Origin: Pseudomonas sp. JUb42 | GTDB lineage: Bacteria; Pseudomonadota; Gammaproteobacteria; Pseudomonadales; Pseudomonadaceae | Reading direction: 5' to 3' | NCBI RefSeq assembly: GCF_024807945.1 | Contig: NZ_JANUFD010000016.1 | Span: 124,001 to 188,000, forward strand | DNA length: 64,000 nt | Shown here: piece by piece, positions 33,093 to 42,612 of the stretch | Position numbering within the stretch: position 1 is the stretch's first letter | How the letters are laid out: each line of letters begins with the position of its first letter | Program-made: the position numbers and the translations under genes | Notes under the pieces: generated by a model | Seen by the model: only the letters and a program-made list of their open reading frames with translations | Databases searched by the model: none | Told to the model about the DNA's origin: nothing

Positions 33093-34118
33093 ATGCTAGT
33101 ACTGGGATTAGAAACCTCTTGCGACGAAACCGGCGTCGCGCTCTACGACAGTGAGCGCGGGCTGTTGGCGGACGCATTGTTCAGTCAGATCGACCTGCAC
33201 CGGGTATTCGGTGGCGTGGTGCCTGAGCTGGCATCGCGCGATCACGTCAAGCGCATGCTGCCCTTGATTCGCCAGGTGCTCGACGAGTCCGGCTGTGTCA
33301 GTGCAGACATTGACGCCATTGCCTATACGGCCGGTCCCGGCCTGGTCGGGGCCTTGCTGGTCGGGGCTTCCTGCGCCCAGGCGCTGGCCTTTGCCTGGGA
33401 TGTACCGGCCCTCGGCGTGCACCATATGGAAGGCCATTTACTGGCACCGATGCTGGAAGAACAGCCGCCAGAGTTCCCGTTCGTCGCTTTGTTGGTTTCT
33501 GGTGGCCATACGCAGCTGGTTCGGGTCGATGGCATCGGTCTTTATGAGTTGTTGGGCGAGACCCTGGACGATGCCGCTGGCGAAGCGTTCGACAAGACCG
33601 CCAAGATGATGGGCATGCAATACCCGGGCGGCCCTGAAATCGCCGCCAAGGCTGCCCTCGGCGTTGCCGGGCGCTTTACCTTTCCGCGGCCGATGACTGA
33701 TCGGCCCGGTCTGGCCTTCAGCTTCAGCGGCCTGAAGACCTCGGCCCTGAACACCTGGCAGCAGTGCCAGAGCGCCGGGGACGACAGCGAGCAAACCCGT
33801 TGCGACATCTCGCTGGCCTTCCAGCAGGCGGTGGTGGAGACTCTGACCATCAAGTGCAAGCGCGCTCTCAAGCAGACCGGCCTCAAGCGCCTGGTCATTG
33901 CCGGTGGCGTGAGTGCCAACAAGTCGTTGCGTCAGTCGTTGGAAACGATGCTCGGCGAGCTCAAGGGCAATGTGTACTACGCCCGTCCCGAGTTCTGTAC
34001 CGATAACGGTGCGATGATCGCCTTCGCCGGTTGCCAGCGTTTGCTGGCCGGGCAGAAGCAGGATCTGAGCATTACCGTGCAGGCTCGCTGGCCGATGGAG
34101 CAGTTGCAGGGCCTATAG
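33093..34118 (+). CDS. tsaD: tRNA t6A37 threonylcarbamoyltransferase TsaD
   Basis: 341 residues, full length. The ASKHA fold opens with MLVLGLETSCDETGVALYD. The metal-binding HMEGH motif lies in GVHHMEGHLLAPM at about residue 110, and late motifs are AGGVSANKSLR and CTDNGAMIAFAG. It transfers threonylcarbamoyl to A37 of ANN-reading tRNAs with TsaB and TsaE. It shares a divergent promoter region with rpsU, as in other gammaproteobacteria. Confidence 0.98.
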   Translation: MLVLGLETSCDETGVALYDSERGLLADALFSQIDLHRVFGGVVPELASRDHVKRMLPLIRQVLDESGCVSADIDAIAYTAGPGLVGALLVGASCAQALAFAWDVPALGVHHMEGHLLAPMLEEQPPEFPFVALLVSGGHTQLVRVDGIGLYELLGETLDDAAGEAFDKTAKMMGMQYPGGPEIAAKAALGVAGRFTFPRPMTDRPGLAFSFSGLKTSALNTWQQCQSAGDDSEQTRCDISLAFQQAVVETLTIKCKRALKQTGLKRLVIAGGVSANKSLRQSLETMLGELKGNVYYARPEFCTDNGAMIAFAGCQRLLAGQKQDLSITVQARWPMEQLQGL

Positions 34119-34132
34119 TCACCGCATCAGAT

Positions 34133-34702
34133 TCAGAAGTGGCGTTCGCGCCCCGCGAGCAGGTCACGTAGATTGCCGCGATGACGCCAGACGATCAGCA
34201 GCACCAGAAAGCTGATTGGCAGCAGGGTCAGCGGCGCTTTCCAGGCCAGCAGTGGCAAGGTCAGCGGGGTGGCGATCAGGGAGGCGAGTGAGCTGGTGCG
34301 GGTCAGGTAGAAGACCAGCAGCCAGGCGCAGATTGCCAGCAGTGCGGCGGGCAGATACAGCGCCAGCAGCACTCCGGCGGCGGTGGCGACACCTTTGCCG
34401 CCGCGGAAGCGAAAGTACAACGGAAACAGATGGCCCAGTACGGCGCACAGGCCGAGCCAGGCCTGGTGTTCGGCATCCAGCCCTGCGAAACGGGCGATCA
34501 GGACCGGCAGCAGGCCTTTGCCCAGGTCGCCGAGCAGGGTCAGGACGGCGAGTTTCTTGCCGGCCAGACGCAACATATTGGTCGCGCCGGCATTGCCGGA
34601 GCCACTGGCACGCGGGTCTGGGCGACCATTGAGGCGACTGAGCACAATGGCGAAGGACAGTGAGCCAAGCAGGTAGGCGAAGATCGCCAGTGACCAAAAC
34701 AT
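34133..34702 (-). CDS. plsY: Glycerol-3-phosphate acyltransferase PlsY
   Basis: 189 residues from the ATG at 34702 (MFWSLAIFAYLLGSLSFA); an ATG three codons upstream is also possible. Several membrane segments and the PlsY motifs are present: GSGNAGATNMLR, GDLGKGLLPV and FRFRGGKGVATAAG. It transfers acyl groups from acyl-phosphate to glycerol 3-phosphate at the inner membrane, the first step of phospholipid synthesis. It converges with tsaD, with 14 bases between the stops. Confidence 0.97.
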   Translation of the reverse strand: MFWSLAIFAYLLGSLSFAIVLSRLNGRPDPRASGSGNAGATNMLRLAGKKLAVLTLLGDLGKGLLPVLIARFAGLDAEHQAWLGLCAVLGHLFPLYFRFRGGKGVATAAGVLLALYLPAALLAICAWLLVFYLTRTSSLASLIATPLTLPLLAWKAPLTLLPISFLVLLIVWRHRGNLRDLLAGRERHF

Positions 34703-34776
34703 GCTAACCATTCCGGGCGAAGGTGCCCTGATTCTAACGGCGCATCGCGCCCTTGTCGTGCAGCGGAGAGTTGGGC

Positions 34777-35130
34777 TTGGACAGAGTTTTCATCGACGGT
34801 CTGGAAGTCGATACGGTGATCGGCGCCTATGACTGGGAGCGCAGCATTCGCCAGTGCCTGCGCCTGGACCTGAGCTTTGCCTGGGACAACCGCCCGGCGG
34901 CGGCCGGCGATGACCTGAGCAAGGCCCTGGACTACGCCAGCGTGTCTGCGCGCATCCAGGCCTTTGCCGAGACCGCGACCTTTGAGCTGGTGGAAACCTT
35001 CGCTGAGCGACTTGTCGAAGTGCTGATGAGCGAATTCCAGATTCCCTGGGTGCACCTCAAGCTAACCAAGCCCGGCGCTGTTGCAGCGGCCAAAGGCGTG
35101 GGCGTGGAGATCGAGCGCGGATGTCGCTAA
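34777..35130 (+). CDS. folB: Dihydroneopterin aldolase FolB
   Basis: 117 residues from a TTG start at 34777 with GGAG eight bases upstream; the coding start matches the family beginning LDRVFIDGLEVDTVIGAYDWER. Conserved Glu (QCLRLDL ... ALDYASVS) and Lys (HLKLTKPGAV) residues are present. It converts dihydroneopterin to 6-hydroxymethyl-dihydropterin in folate synthesis. It overlaps folK by ten bases, so the two steps are translated together. Confidence 0.95.
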   Translation: MDRVFIDGLEVDTVIGAYDWERSIRQCLRLDLSFAWDNRPAAAGDDLSKALDYASVSARIQAFAETATFELVETFAERLVEVLMSEFQIPWVHLKLTKPGAVAAAKGVGVEIERGCR

Positions 35131-35639
35131 CCCGGATTTACCTTGGACTGGGCAGTAATATTGATCGCGAAAAGCACCTGATTGCAGGGCTTGAGGCGCT
35201 GGATGGCTTCGTCAGTCAGATGACCTGCTCGGCGGTCTTTGAAAGCCACCCGGTGGGTATCAAGAGCGGCCCGTTCTTCAATCTGGTGGTTACCGGCCTG
35301 ACCGACCTGCCGTTAATGGAACTGGACCGTCGGCTCAAGTTCATCGAAGCCGATAACGGCCGCTACGCGCCGGATCGCAAGGGCCTGCCCCTGGATATCG
35401 ATGTGCTGCTGTATGGCGAGCAGGTGGGTAATTTCGACGGCTTGATCTTGCCTCGCGCGGAAATTCTCAAGAACGCCTTTGTCTTGCAGCCTTTGGCGCT
35501 GATTGCCCCGGACAGATTGCATCCGGGGGTGAATATCGCGTTTTCCACCCTTTGGAGTGAGGCGCAGATCGACCAGCAGTTGTGGCCGGTTGCGTTTGAA
35601 TGGCGTGGTGTTCAGCTGACACCCAAAGGCATGTTGTAA
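35121..35639 (+). CDS. folK: HPPK, folate pathway pyrophosphokinase FolK
   Basis: 172 residues. LTRIYLGLGSNIDREKHL at the start and DRKGLPLDIDVLLYGE with the two Asp residues that bind magnesium are typical. PRAEILKNAFVLQPLALIAPD follows; the family often has HPR here, so the first His is replaced. It pyrophosphorylates 6-hydroxymethyl-dihydropterin using ATP. A REP pair follows. Confidence 0.96.
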   Translation: MSLTRIYLGLGSNIDREKHLIAGLEALDGFVSQMTCSAVFESHPVGIKSGPFFNLVVTGLTDLPLMELDRRLKFIEADNGRYAPDRKGLPLDIDVLLYGEQVGNFDGLILPRAEILKNAFVLQPLALIAPDRLHPGVNIAFSTLWSEAQIDQQLWPVAFEWRGVQLTPKGML

Positions 35640-35654
35640 CAGTGATCTGTTGGA

Positions 35655-35733
35655 GCCGGGCTTGCCCGCGAAAAACGATGATGCGGTATGCCTGAAACAT
35701 CGTCCCGTCCAATTCGCGGGCAAGCCTCGCGCC
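35655..35733. repeat. REP pair (REPIN-like)
   Basis: GCCGGGCTTGCCCGCGAA at 35655-35672 and an inverted partner TTCGCGGGCAAGCC at 35713-35726, separated by about 40 bases. It lies between the convergent folK and cca genes and has the REP motif seen again at 56439-56503. Confidence 0.8.
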
Positions 35734-35746
35734 AACGGCATGTCGA

Positions 35747-36973
35747 TTAGCTGTGTTCTGCCTTGTAGATCTTCAAGGCATCCAGCCGTTCGCTCTTCAG
35801 CGCTTCGCCAAGTTCCTGCCCCTTCAAACCCTTCTCCAGCAGCGGTTGCACCGAGACTGCCCGTGCCGCCAGTGCGGCGCTGCGCAGGTATTCGGCCTGT
35901 GGATAACTGCGCTCCTCGAAGCCGTCGCGGCCACGGGCATCCATCTCGCAGGCGATGACGAACTCTTCGAAGCGCTGCGGTCGGCGGTAGACGTCGAAAC
36001 TTTGCAGCAGCTCCAGCAGGGTCGAGGGCTTGAGCTCCAGAGCGCGATGGCCGTGGGTGTGATACTGGCAGACCAATAGCGCCAGTTCCTGGCAATCCCG
36101 TGGCACCTTGAAACGCTCATTGACAGCTTTTACCAGGCGCAGGCCCGTGTGCTCATGGGCGATGTGGCGCGGCCATTCGGCTTCTGGCGTCAGGCCCTTG
36201 CCCAGGTCGTGCACCAGGCAGGCCCAGCGCACGCTCAAGGGTTGTTTGAAGCGCGCCGATTGCGCCAGCACGCTGAGCACATGGGCGCCGGTGTCGATTT
36301 CGGGGTGGTGAGCGGCGGGTTGCGGCACGCCGAACAGGGCGTCGACTTCCGGCAGCAATTCCTTGAGGGCGCCGCAATCGCGCAGAACCTGGATGAACAC
36401 CTGTGGGTGGTCTTCCATCAGCGCACGGGAAATTTCCTTCCAGCAGCGTTCGGGTGTCAGGGCGTGAAGTTCGCCTGATTCGCTGAGCTGACGCATCAGT
36501 TCAAGGGTCTCAGGGGCGATGCGGAAACCGTCGGCGGCATAGCGCGCGGCGAAGCGGGCGACACGCAGCACCCGCAAAGGATCTTCGGCGAACGCCGGGG
36601 AAACGTGGCGTAAAATTCGCGCTTCAAGATCCTGTTGGCCATGGTAGGGGTCGGTCAAATTGCCGTCTTTATCTTCGGCCATGGCATTGATAGTCAGGTC
36701 GCGGCGGATCAGGTCCTGCTCAAGGGTGACTTCGGGGCTGGCGTGGAAAACGAAGCCGCCGTAACCCTTGCCGTTCTTGCGTTCGGTGCGGGCCAGGGCG
36801 TGCTCTTCACCCGTCAGCGGGTGGAGGAAAACCGGAAAATCCGTGCCCACCGGGCGGTAGCCCTTGACCAGCATTTCATCGGTGGTAGCGCCGACCACAA
36901 CCCAGTCGATATCAGTGACCGGTTTACCCAGCAGGCGATCACGTACGGCACCGCCAACTTTATAAATCTGCAT
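35747..36973 (-). CDS. cca: CCA-adding tRNA nucleotidyltransferase
   Basis: 408 residues from MQIYKVGGAVRDRLLG at 36973, with GGAGG seven bases upstream; the open frame extends upstream, but those residues are not conserved. The class II signature GGAVRDRLLG with DIDWVVVG carries the catalytic Asp pair. The HD domain (HDLGKGLTPEAEWP and neighbouring residues) occupies the second half and gives phosphohydrolase activity in this subgroup. It builds or repairs the 3' CCA of tRNAs. Confidence 0.97.
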   Translation of the reverse strand: MQIYKVGGAVRDRLLGKPVTDIDWVVVGATTDEMLVKGYRPVGTDFPVFLHPLTGEEHALARTERKNGKGYGGFVFHASPEVTLEQDLIRRDLTINAMAEDKDGNLTDPYHGQQDLEARILRHVSPAFAEDPLRVLRVARFAARYAADGFRIAPETLELMRQLSESGELHALTPERCWKEISRALMEDHPQVFIQVLRDCGALKELLPEVDALFGVPQPAAHHPEIDTGAHVLSVLAQSARFKQPLSVRWACLVHDLGKGLTPEAEWPRHIAHEHTGLRLVKAVNERFKVPRDCQELALLVCQYHTHGHRALELKPSTLLELLQSFDVYRRPQRFEEFVIACEMDARGRDGFEERSYPQAEYLRSAALAARAVSVQPLLEKGLKGQELGEALKSERLDALKIYKAEHS

Positions 36974-37072
36974 AAAAAACCTCCGTGAGGACGACAGGAT
37001 AAACCTTGTCGCCTTCAGGGAGGTTAAAAGCGGTTGATGACCTGATATCGATCGGGTCATTGAGACCGGACG

Positions 37073-38635
37073 CTAGAGGTGAACGACCGCCAAATCAAGC
37101 CGGGGATATTCACTATCAGGGTGCTCACTTCTCGGTGGAACATGGTGGGTCTTCATCACTTGATCGCCTTGCAGGGTCTCCAGATGAATGTCGAAACCCC
37201 ACAAACGGTGCAGGTGCTTGAGCACTTCGTCCGTGGAGTCGCCCAAGGGTTTACGGTCGTGTTGTTGGTGGCGCAGGGTCAGCGAACGGTCGCCGCGGCG
37301 GTCGATGCTGTAGATCTGCACGTTGGGTTCGCGGTTGCCCAGGTTGTATTGCGCGGCAAGGGTTTCGCGAATGGTGCGATAACCCGGTTCGTCATGAATG
37401 GCCGGTACCAGCAGGTCGTCCTTCTGGTCGTCGTCCATGATGCTGAACAGCTTGAGGTCACGAATGACCTTGGGCGACAGGTACTGCAGGATGAAGCTCT
37501 CGTCCTTGAAGCTGCTCATGGCGAATTTGATGGTGGCCAGCCAGTCGCCACCAGCGATGTCCGGGAACCAGCGGTAGTCTTCCTCGGTGGGTTTTTCACA
37601 GATGCGACGGATGTCCTGATACATGGCAAACCCGAGGGTGTAAGGGTTGATGCCACTGTAGTAGGGGCTGTCGAAGCCTGGCTGGTAGATCACGCTGGTG
37701 TGAGAGGTGAGAAACTCCATCATGAAGCCGTCAGTGACCAGGCCTTCGTCGTACAGGTCATTCATCAGCGTGTAGTGCCAGAATGTCGCCCAACCCTCGT
37801 TCATCACCTGGGTCTGGCGCTGCGGGTAGAAGTACTGCGCGATCTTGCGCACGATGCGCACCACTTCACGCTGCCAGGGCTCCAGCAACGGCGCGTGTTT
37901 CTCGATGAAGTAGAGAATGTTCTCCTGGGGTTCGGACGGAAACCGGGCATTGTCCTCCTTGTTGTTCTTGTCGGCGCTTTTCGGGATGGTGCGCCACAGG
38001 TCGTTGATCTGTTTCTGCAGGTGCTCTTCACGGTCCTTCTGCCGGCGCCGTTCTTCTTCGGCGGAAATCGGGTAAGGCCGTTTGTAGCGGTCGACGCCGT
38101 AGTTCATCAGCGCGTGGCAGGAGTCGAGCAGGTCCTCCACGGCGTCGATGCCATGGCGTTCCTCGCACTGCATGATGTACTGCTTGGCGAATACCAGGTA
38201 ATCGATGATCGAGCTGGCGTCAGTCCAGGTGCGGAACAGGTAGTTGCCCTTGAAGAAGCTGTTATGCCCGTAGCAGGCATGGGCCACCACCAGAGCCTGC
38301 ATGCAGATGGTGTTTTCTTCCATCAGATAGGCGATGCAGGGATCGGAGTTGATAACGATCTCGTAGGCCAGCCCCATCTGGCCTCGCGAGTAGGATTTTT
38401 CCGTGCTGAGAAAGTGTTTGCCGTAGGACCAGTGGTGATAGCCAAGAGGCATCCCCACCGAGGCATACGCATCCATCATCTGCTCGGCTGTAATCACTTC
38501 AATCTGGTTGGGATAGGTATCCAGGGCATAACGCTCGGCGATACGGCTGATTTCGCGGTCGTAAGCCTGGATCAGTTCGAATGTCCACTCGGAACCCGTG
38601 GAGAGGGGTTGGCGCTTCTGCTCTCTAGCGGTCAT
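37073..38635 (-). CDS. SpoVR family protein
   Basis: 520 residues. Characteristic stretches are GYHHWSYGKHF, EIVINSDPCIAYLMEENT, HACYGHNSFFKGNYLF and MNEGWATFWHY, with conserved His and Glu residues. SpoVR-like proteins have no proven biochemical activity. They lie beside a VWA protein and a PrkA-type kinase in many proteobacteria, as here, and belong to stationary-phase or nutrient-stress responses. It overlaps the YeaH gene by four bases. Confidence 0.95.
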   Translation of the reverse strand: MTAREQKRQPLSTGSEWTFELIQAYDREISRIAERYALDTYPNQIEVITAEQMMDAYASVGMPLGYHHWSYGKHFLSTEKSYSRGQMGLAYEIVINSDPCIAYLMEENTICMQALVVAHACYGHNSFFKGNYLFRTWTDASSIIDYLVFAKQYIMQCEERHGIDAVEDLLDSCHALMNYGVDRYKRPYPISAEEERRRQKDREEHLQKQINDLWRTIPKSADKNNKEDNARFPSEPQENILYFIEKHAPLLEPWQREVVRIVRKIAQYFYPQRQTQVMNEGWATFWHYTLMNDLYDEGLVTDGFMMEFLTSHTSVIYQPGFDSPYYSGINPYTLGFAMYQDIRRICEKPTEEDYRWFPDIAGGDWLATIKFAMSSFKDESFILQYLSPKVIRDLKLFSIMDDDQKDDLLVPAIHDEPGYRTIRETLAAQYNLGNREPNVQIYSIDRRGDRSLTLRHQQHDRKPLGDSTDEVLKHLHRLWGFDIHLETLQGDQVMKTHHVPPRSEHPDSEYPRLDLAVVHL

Positions 38636-39903
38636 GTCACTAACCTGCGCTGGAAGAGTTCACGGAATACCGGATAGATATCACCGGCAGAGACCAGCTG
38701 TTGCTGGGCGAAGGTGTCGGCAAAGGCTTCACCGATACGCTCGTATTCGAACCACAAAGCCTGATGTTCGCGCGGCGTGATTTCCACATAGGTGTAGTAC
38801 TGCACGAAGGGCATGATCTGTTTGATCAGGATGTCGCGACAGATCGGTGAGTCATCGTTCCAGTTGTCGCCGTCGGAGGCCTGGGCGGCGTAGATGTTCC
38901 AGTCGCTGGCCGGATAGCGTTCAGCCATGATTTCCTGCATCAGTTTCAGGGCGCTGGAAACGATGGTGCCGCCGGTTTCCCGTGAATAGAAGAATTCTTC
39001 TTCATCGACTTCCCGGGCGCTGGTGTGATGGCGGATGAACACGACTTCGATCTTGTCGTAGTTCCGCTTGAGAAACAGATACAGCAGGATGAAGAAGCGC
39101 TTGGCAATGTCCTTCGTCGCTTGGGTCATGGAGCCAGAGACGTCCATCAGGCAGAACATCACTGCCTTGGAGCTGGGGTTGGGTTGCTTGACCAACAGGT
39201 TGTACTTGAGGTCGAAGGTATCGAGGTACGGGACGCGACGGATACGCGCCTTCAGGCGTTCGATTTCGCTCTCGAGTTTCTGAATATCGCCGAAGTTGTC
39301 CGGTTCTTCGCGTTTCAGGCGATCCAGTTCGCTTACTGCTTCCTTGAGCTTGCCGCGGCTGCTGCCGGACAGGGCGATGCGCCGGGCGTGGGCCGAGCGC
39401 AGGGTGCGGATGATGTTAATGCGCGCGGGATTGCCTTCGTTGCTGATGCCGGCACGAACGGTCTTGAAGGTCTCGGTGCCGACCAGATTGCGTTTGACCA
39501 GGTTGGGCAGTTCCAGGTCCTCGAACATGAATTCGAGGAATTCTTCCTGGGTGATCTGGAAAACGAATTCATCCATGCCTTCGCCGGAGTTGCTCGCCTT
39601 GCCTGCGCCCTTGCCGCCACCGCCGCCTTGCGGACGGGCGATGTGTTCGCCAGTGGTGAATTCCTTGTTGCCGGGGTGAACGACGGTCTGCTTGCCGCCA
39701 CGGCCATGGTGAAGCACCGGTTCGTCGATATCGCGACCGGGAATGCTGATCTGCTCGCCATGTTCCATATCGGTGATGGAGCGGCGGCTGACGGCTTCTT
39801 CGACTGCTTTCTTGATGTGGTCACGATAGCGTCGCAGGAAGCGCTGACGGTTTACCGTGCTCTTGTTCTTGCCATTTAGGCGTCGGTCGATCACATAGCT
39901 CAT
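38632..39903 (-). CDS. yeaH: YeaH/YhbH family (DUF444) VWA protein
   Basis: 423 residues. Begins MSYVIDRRLNGKNKSTVNRQ, followed by a Gly-rich segment and a von Willebrand A domain with the MIDAS motif DVSGSMT (about residue 260) and later ETGGTIVSSAL. It is the middle gene of the prkA-yeaH-spoVR cluster and overlaps spoVR. It probably forms a functional unit with the kinase, as in E. coli YeaG-YeaH, in the response to nitrogen starvation. Confidence 0.95.
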   Translation of the reverse strand: MSYVIDRRLNGKNKSTVNRQRFLRRYRDHIKKAVEEAVSRRSITDMEHGEQISIPGRDIDEPVLHHGRGGKQTVVHPGNKEFTTGEHIARPQGGGGGKGAGKASNSGEGMDEFVFQITQEEFLEFMFEDLELPNLVKRNLVGTETFKTVRAGISNEGNPARINIIRTLRSAHARRIALSGSSRGKLKEAVSELDRLKREEPDNFGDIQKLESEIERLKARIRRVPYLDTFDLKYNLLVKQPNPSSKAVMFCLMDVSGSMTQATKDIAKRFFILLYLFLKRNYDKIEVVFIRHHTSAREVDEEEFFYSRETGGTIVSSALKLMQEIMAERYPASDWNIYAAQASDGDNWNDDSPICRDILIKQIMPFVQYYTYVEITPREHQALWFEYERIGEAFADTFAQQQLVSAGDIYPVFRELFQRRLVT

Positions 39904-39918
39904 CTGGAGCCCTCCGGG

Positions 39919-39960
39919 CAGCTTCCAGTTACAAGCTTCAAGCTGCAGGCCTGAAGCTTA
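39919..39960. repeat. AAGCTT-rich intergenic inverted repeat
   Basis: AAGCTTCAAGCTGCAGG followed by CCTGAAGCTT in the 139-base gap between prkA and yeaH. Such AAGCTGCAAGCTTCAAG tracts are frequent between genes of fluorescent pseudomonads. Confidence 0.45.
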
Positions 39961-40042
39961 CAAAGCAAGCGGTCACATAACCCGAGCCTCGAACGCACCT
40001 AAGGCCCGCTCGAGGCTAGTAGCTTGCCGCTTGCCGCTGCCT

Positions 40043-41965
40043 TTACTGCGACTTCCTAACGCGCAGATACCATTCGGACAGAAGCCGTACCTGTTTGTCG
40101 GTATAGCCTCGTTCGACCATCCTGGTAACAAAGTCGTTGTGTTTCTGTTGGTCCTCTTTGCTGGCCTTGGCGTTGAAGCTGATGACCGGCAGCAAGTCCT
40201 CGGTGTTGGAGAACATTTTCTTCTCGATCACCACCCGCAGCTTCTCGTAGCTGAGCCAGGTCGGGTTCTTGCCGTTGTTGTTGGCGCGGGCGCGCAGGAC
40301 GAAGTTGACGATTTCGTTGCGGAAATCCTTCGGATTGCTGATGCCGGCCGGTTTTTCGATTTTCTCCAGTTCTTCGTTCAGCGCGACGCGATTGAGAATC
40401 TCGCCGGTTTCCGGATCGCGGTATTCCTGATCCTGAATCCAGAAGTCCGCGTACAGCACGTAGCGATCGAAGATGTTCTGGCCGTATTCGCTGTAGGACT
40501 CCAGGTATGCGGTCTGGATTTCCTTGCCAATGAACTCGATATAGCGCGGTGCCAGGTATTCCTTGATAAAGCGCAGATAGCGCTCGCGGGTTTCGGCCTG
40601 GAATTGCTCCTGCTCGATCTGCTGCTCCAGCACATACAGCAGGTGCACCGGGTTGGCAGCGATTTCATGGGGGTCGAAGTTGAAGACCTTGGACAGGATC
40701 TTGAACGCGAAGCGAGTGGAAAGACCGTTCATGCCTTCATCGACGCCGGCGCTGTCACGGTATTCCTGAATCGACTTGGCTTTTGGATCGGTGTCCTTGA
40801 GGTTTTCGCCGTCGTACACGCGCATCTTCGAGTAGATGTTCGAGTTATCGGGCTCCTTGAGGCGCGACAGCGTGGTGAACTGCGCCAGCATTTTCAGGGT
40901 GTCCGGCGCGCAATGAGCCTTGGACAGGGAGCTGTTGAACAGAAGCTTGTCGTAGATCTTGATTTCGTCGCTGACACGCAAGCAGTACGGCACCTTGACG
41001 ATGTAGATCCGGTCGATGAAAGCTTCGTTGTTCTTGTTGTTACGGAAACTGTGCCATTCCGATTCGTTGGAGTGGGCCAGCAGGATGCCGGTGAACGGGA
41101 TCGCGCCCAAGCCTTCGGTACTGTTGTAGTTACCTTCCTGGGTGGCGGTAAGCAGTGGGTGCAGCACCTTGATCGGCGCCTTGAACATCTCGACGAATTC
41201 CATCAGCCCCTGGTTGGCCCGGCACAATGCGCCCGAATAGCTGTAGGCGTCCGCGTCGTTCTGTGGGAATTCTTCAAGTTTGCGGATATCGACCTTACCG
41301 ACCAGAGCGGAAATGTCCTGGTTGTTCTCATCGCCCGGTTCAGTCTTGGCCACAGCGATCTGGTTGAGGATCGATGGATAGAGTTTGACTACCTTGAACT
41401 GGCTGATATCGCCCCCGAACTCAGCCAGGCGTTTGGTCGCCCAGGGCGACATGATGGTGCTTAGGTAGCGTCGCGGAATACCGAAGTCTTCTTCGAGGAT
41501 TGCGCCGTCTTCGGTGGCATTGAACAGCCCCAGGGGCGATTCGAATACCGGCGAGCCTTTGATAGCGTAGAAGGGGACTTTTTCAATCAGTTGTTTGAGT
41601 TTTTCAGCCAGAGACGACTTACCACCGCCGACCGGGCCAAGCAGGTAGAGGATCTGTTTCTTTTCTTCCAGGCCTTGGGCGGCATGGCGGAAATACGAGA
41701 CGATCTGGTCGATGCATTCTTCCATGCCATGGAAGTCGGCAAAGGCCGGATAGCGCCGGATGACCTTGTTGGAGAAGATTCGAGAAAGACGCGAGTTGGT
41801 CGACGTGTCGAGCAACTCAGGCTCGCCAATGGCCAGCAGAAGACGTTCTGCCGCAGAGGCGTATGCGCTGCGATCCTGTTTGCAGAGCTCTAAGTACTCC
41901 TGTAGCGAGAGCTCTTCCTGGCGTGTCGATTCAAAGCGTTGTTGGAAGTGGCTAAAAATACTCAT
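40043..41965 (-). CDS. prkA: PrkA-type serine protein kinase
   Basis: 640 residues, the expected length. The PrkA AAA domain is at the N-terminus: Walker A GPVGGGKSSLAEKL (about residues 110-123), then the arm with FNATEDGAILEEDFGIPRRYL. The kinase-like C-terminal domain runs from about 400 on, including SYEKLRVVIEKKMFSNTEDLLPVISF. In E. coli YeaG phosphorylates itself and affects stress physiology. First gene of a prkA-yeaH-spoVR transcript. The 288-base gap to glpE shows no further gene. Confidence 0.96.
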   Translation of the reverse strand: MSIFSHFQQRFESTRQEELSLQEYLELCKQDRSAYASAAERLLLAIGEPELLDTSTNSRLSRIFSNKVIRRYPAFADFHGMEECIDQIVSYFRHAAQGLEEKKQILYLLGPVGGGKSSLAEKLKQLIEKVPFYAIKGSPVFESPLGLFNATEDGAILEEDFGIPRRYLSTIMSPWATKRLAEFGGDISQFKVVKLYPSILNQIAVAKTEPGDENNQDISALVGKVDIRKLEEFPQNDADAYSYSGALCRANQGLMEFVEMFKAPIKVLHPLLTATQEGNYNSTEGLGAIPFTGILLAHSNESEWHSFRNNKNNEAFIDRIYIVKVPYCLRVSDEIKIYDKLLFNSSLSKAHCAPDTLKMLAQFTTLSRLKEPDNSNIYSKMRVYDGENLKDTDPKAKSIQEYRDSAGVDEGMNGLSTRFAFKILSKVFNFDPHEIAANPVHLLYVLEQQIEQEQFQAETRERYLRFIKEYLAPRYIEFIGKEIQTAYLESYSEYGQNIFDRYVLYADFWIQDQEYRDPETGEILNRVALNEELEKIEKPAGISNPKDFRNEIVNFVLRARANNNGKNPTWLSYEKLRVVIEKKMFSNTEDLLPVISFNAKASKEDQQKHNDFVTRMVERGYTDKQVRLLSEWYLRVRKSQ

Positions 41966-42253
41966 GACGTCACCTCGCTCGATACGTGGAGCCGGCGGCG
42001 GATCGTCAGTCGATGCTGGCAGCAGCTGAGTATCCAGATGCCGTTTACCCCCCAGAACACCATAAAAGTAACTACCGATGACCCACGCGCCGGTGTACCG
42101 GCTCTCCCCTGATTACGGATGGCCTGAGGCTAAGGATAGTTCGGAATCGCGAAGATAAAGAAGGGATGAGCGATAAGTCAGGCCGACCGCTGGTCAGTTC
42201 GGGCGCGAACCCGCGTAGAACACGGGTTCGAGAGGCATAAATTTTTTTTCAGA

Positions 42254-42574
42254 CTAGCCTTGTGCGGTTTCAGCCGGGAAGGTGGCTTTCCATAGCTCGA
42301 ATCCGCCGTCGACGCTGTAGACCTCGGAGAAGCCCTGGCCCACCAGGTAGGCCGCCGCTTGCTGGCTGGAGTTGCCGTGATAGCAGACGACAACCAGAGG
42401 TTTGTCCAGATCGGCTTCGCGGATGAAGTCGGCGATCGAATGATTATCCAGATGGTGTGAGTCAGGAATGTGATTGCCGGCAAACGTCTGGGCGTCGCGC
42501 ACATCGACGAAGACCGCGCCGCTCGCGCGCAGTTCGTGGGCTTTTTCCGGGGGGATACGTTTGAAGTCGGTCAT
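42254..42574 (-). CDS. glpE: Thiosulfate sulfurtransferase GlpE
   Basis: 106 residues with one rhodanese domain. The active loop is CYHGNSSQQ, with the catalytic Cys in VVVCYHGNS, and FVDVRDAQTFAGNHIPDS is typical of the family. The ATG at 42574 is nine bases after AAGGAG; a GTG two codons earlier is too close to it. It transfers sulfur from thiosulfate to acceptors such as thioredoxin or cyanide. Downstream of apaH on the same strand. Confidence 0.95.
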   Translation of the reverse strand: MTDFKRIPPEKAHELRASGAVFVDVRDAQTFAGNHIPDSHHLDNHSIADFIREADLDKPLVVVCYHGNSSQQAAAYLVGQGFSEVYSVDGGFELWKATFPAETAQG

Positions 42575-42612
42575 GGACACTGGCTCCTTGGGTGTGAGGG
42601 TGAGGCCTGGCG

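Noticed and set aside
37079..38677. Long rightward frame opposite the SpoVR gene
   Set aside because: Same antisense effect; no start signals.
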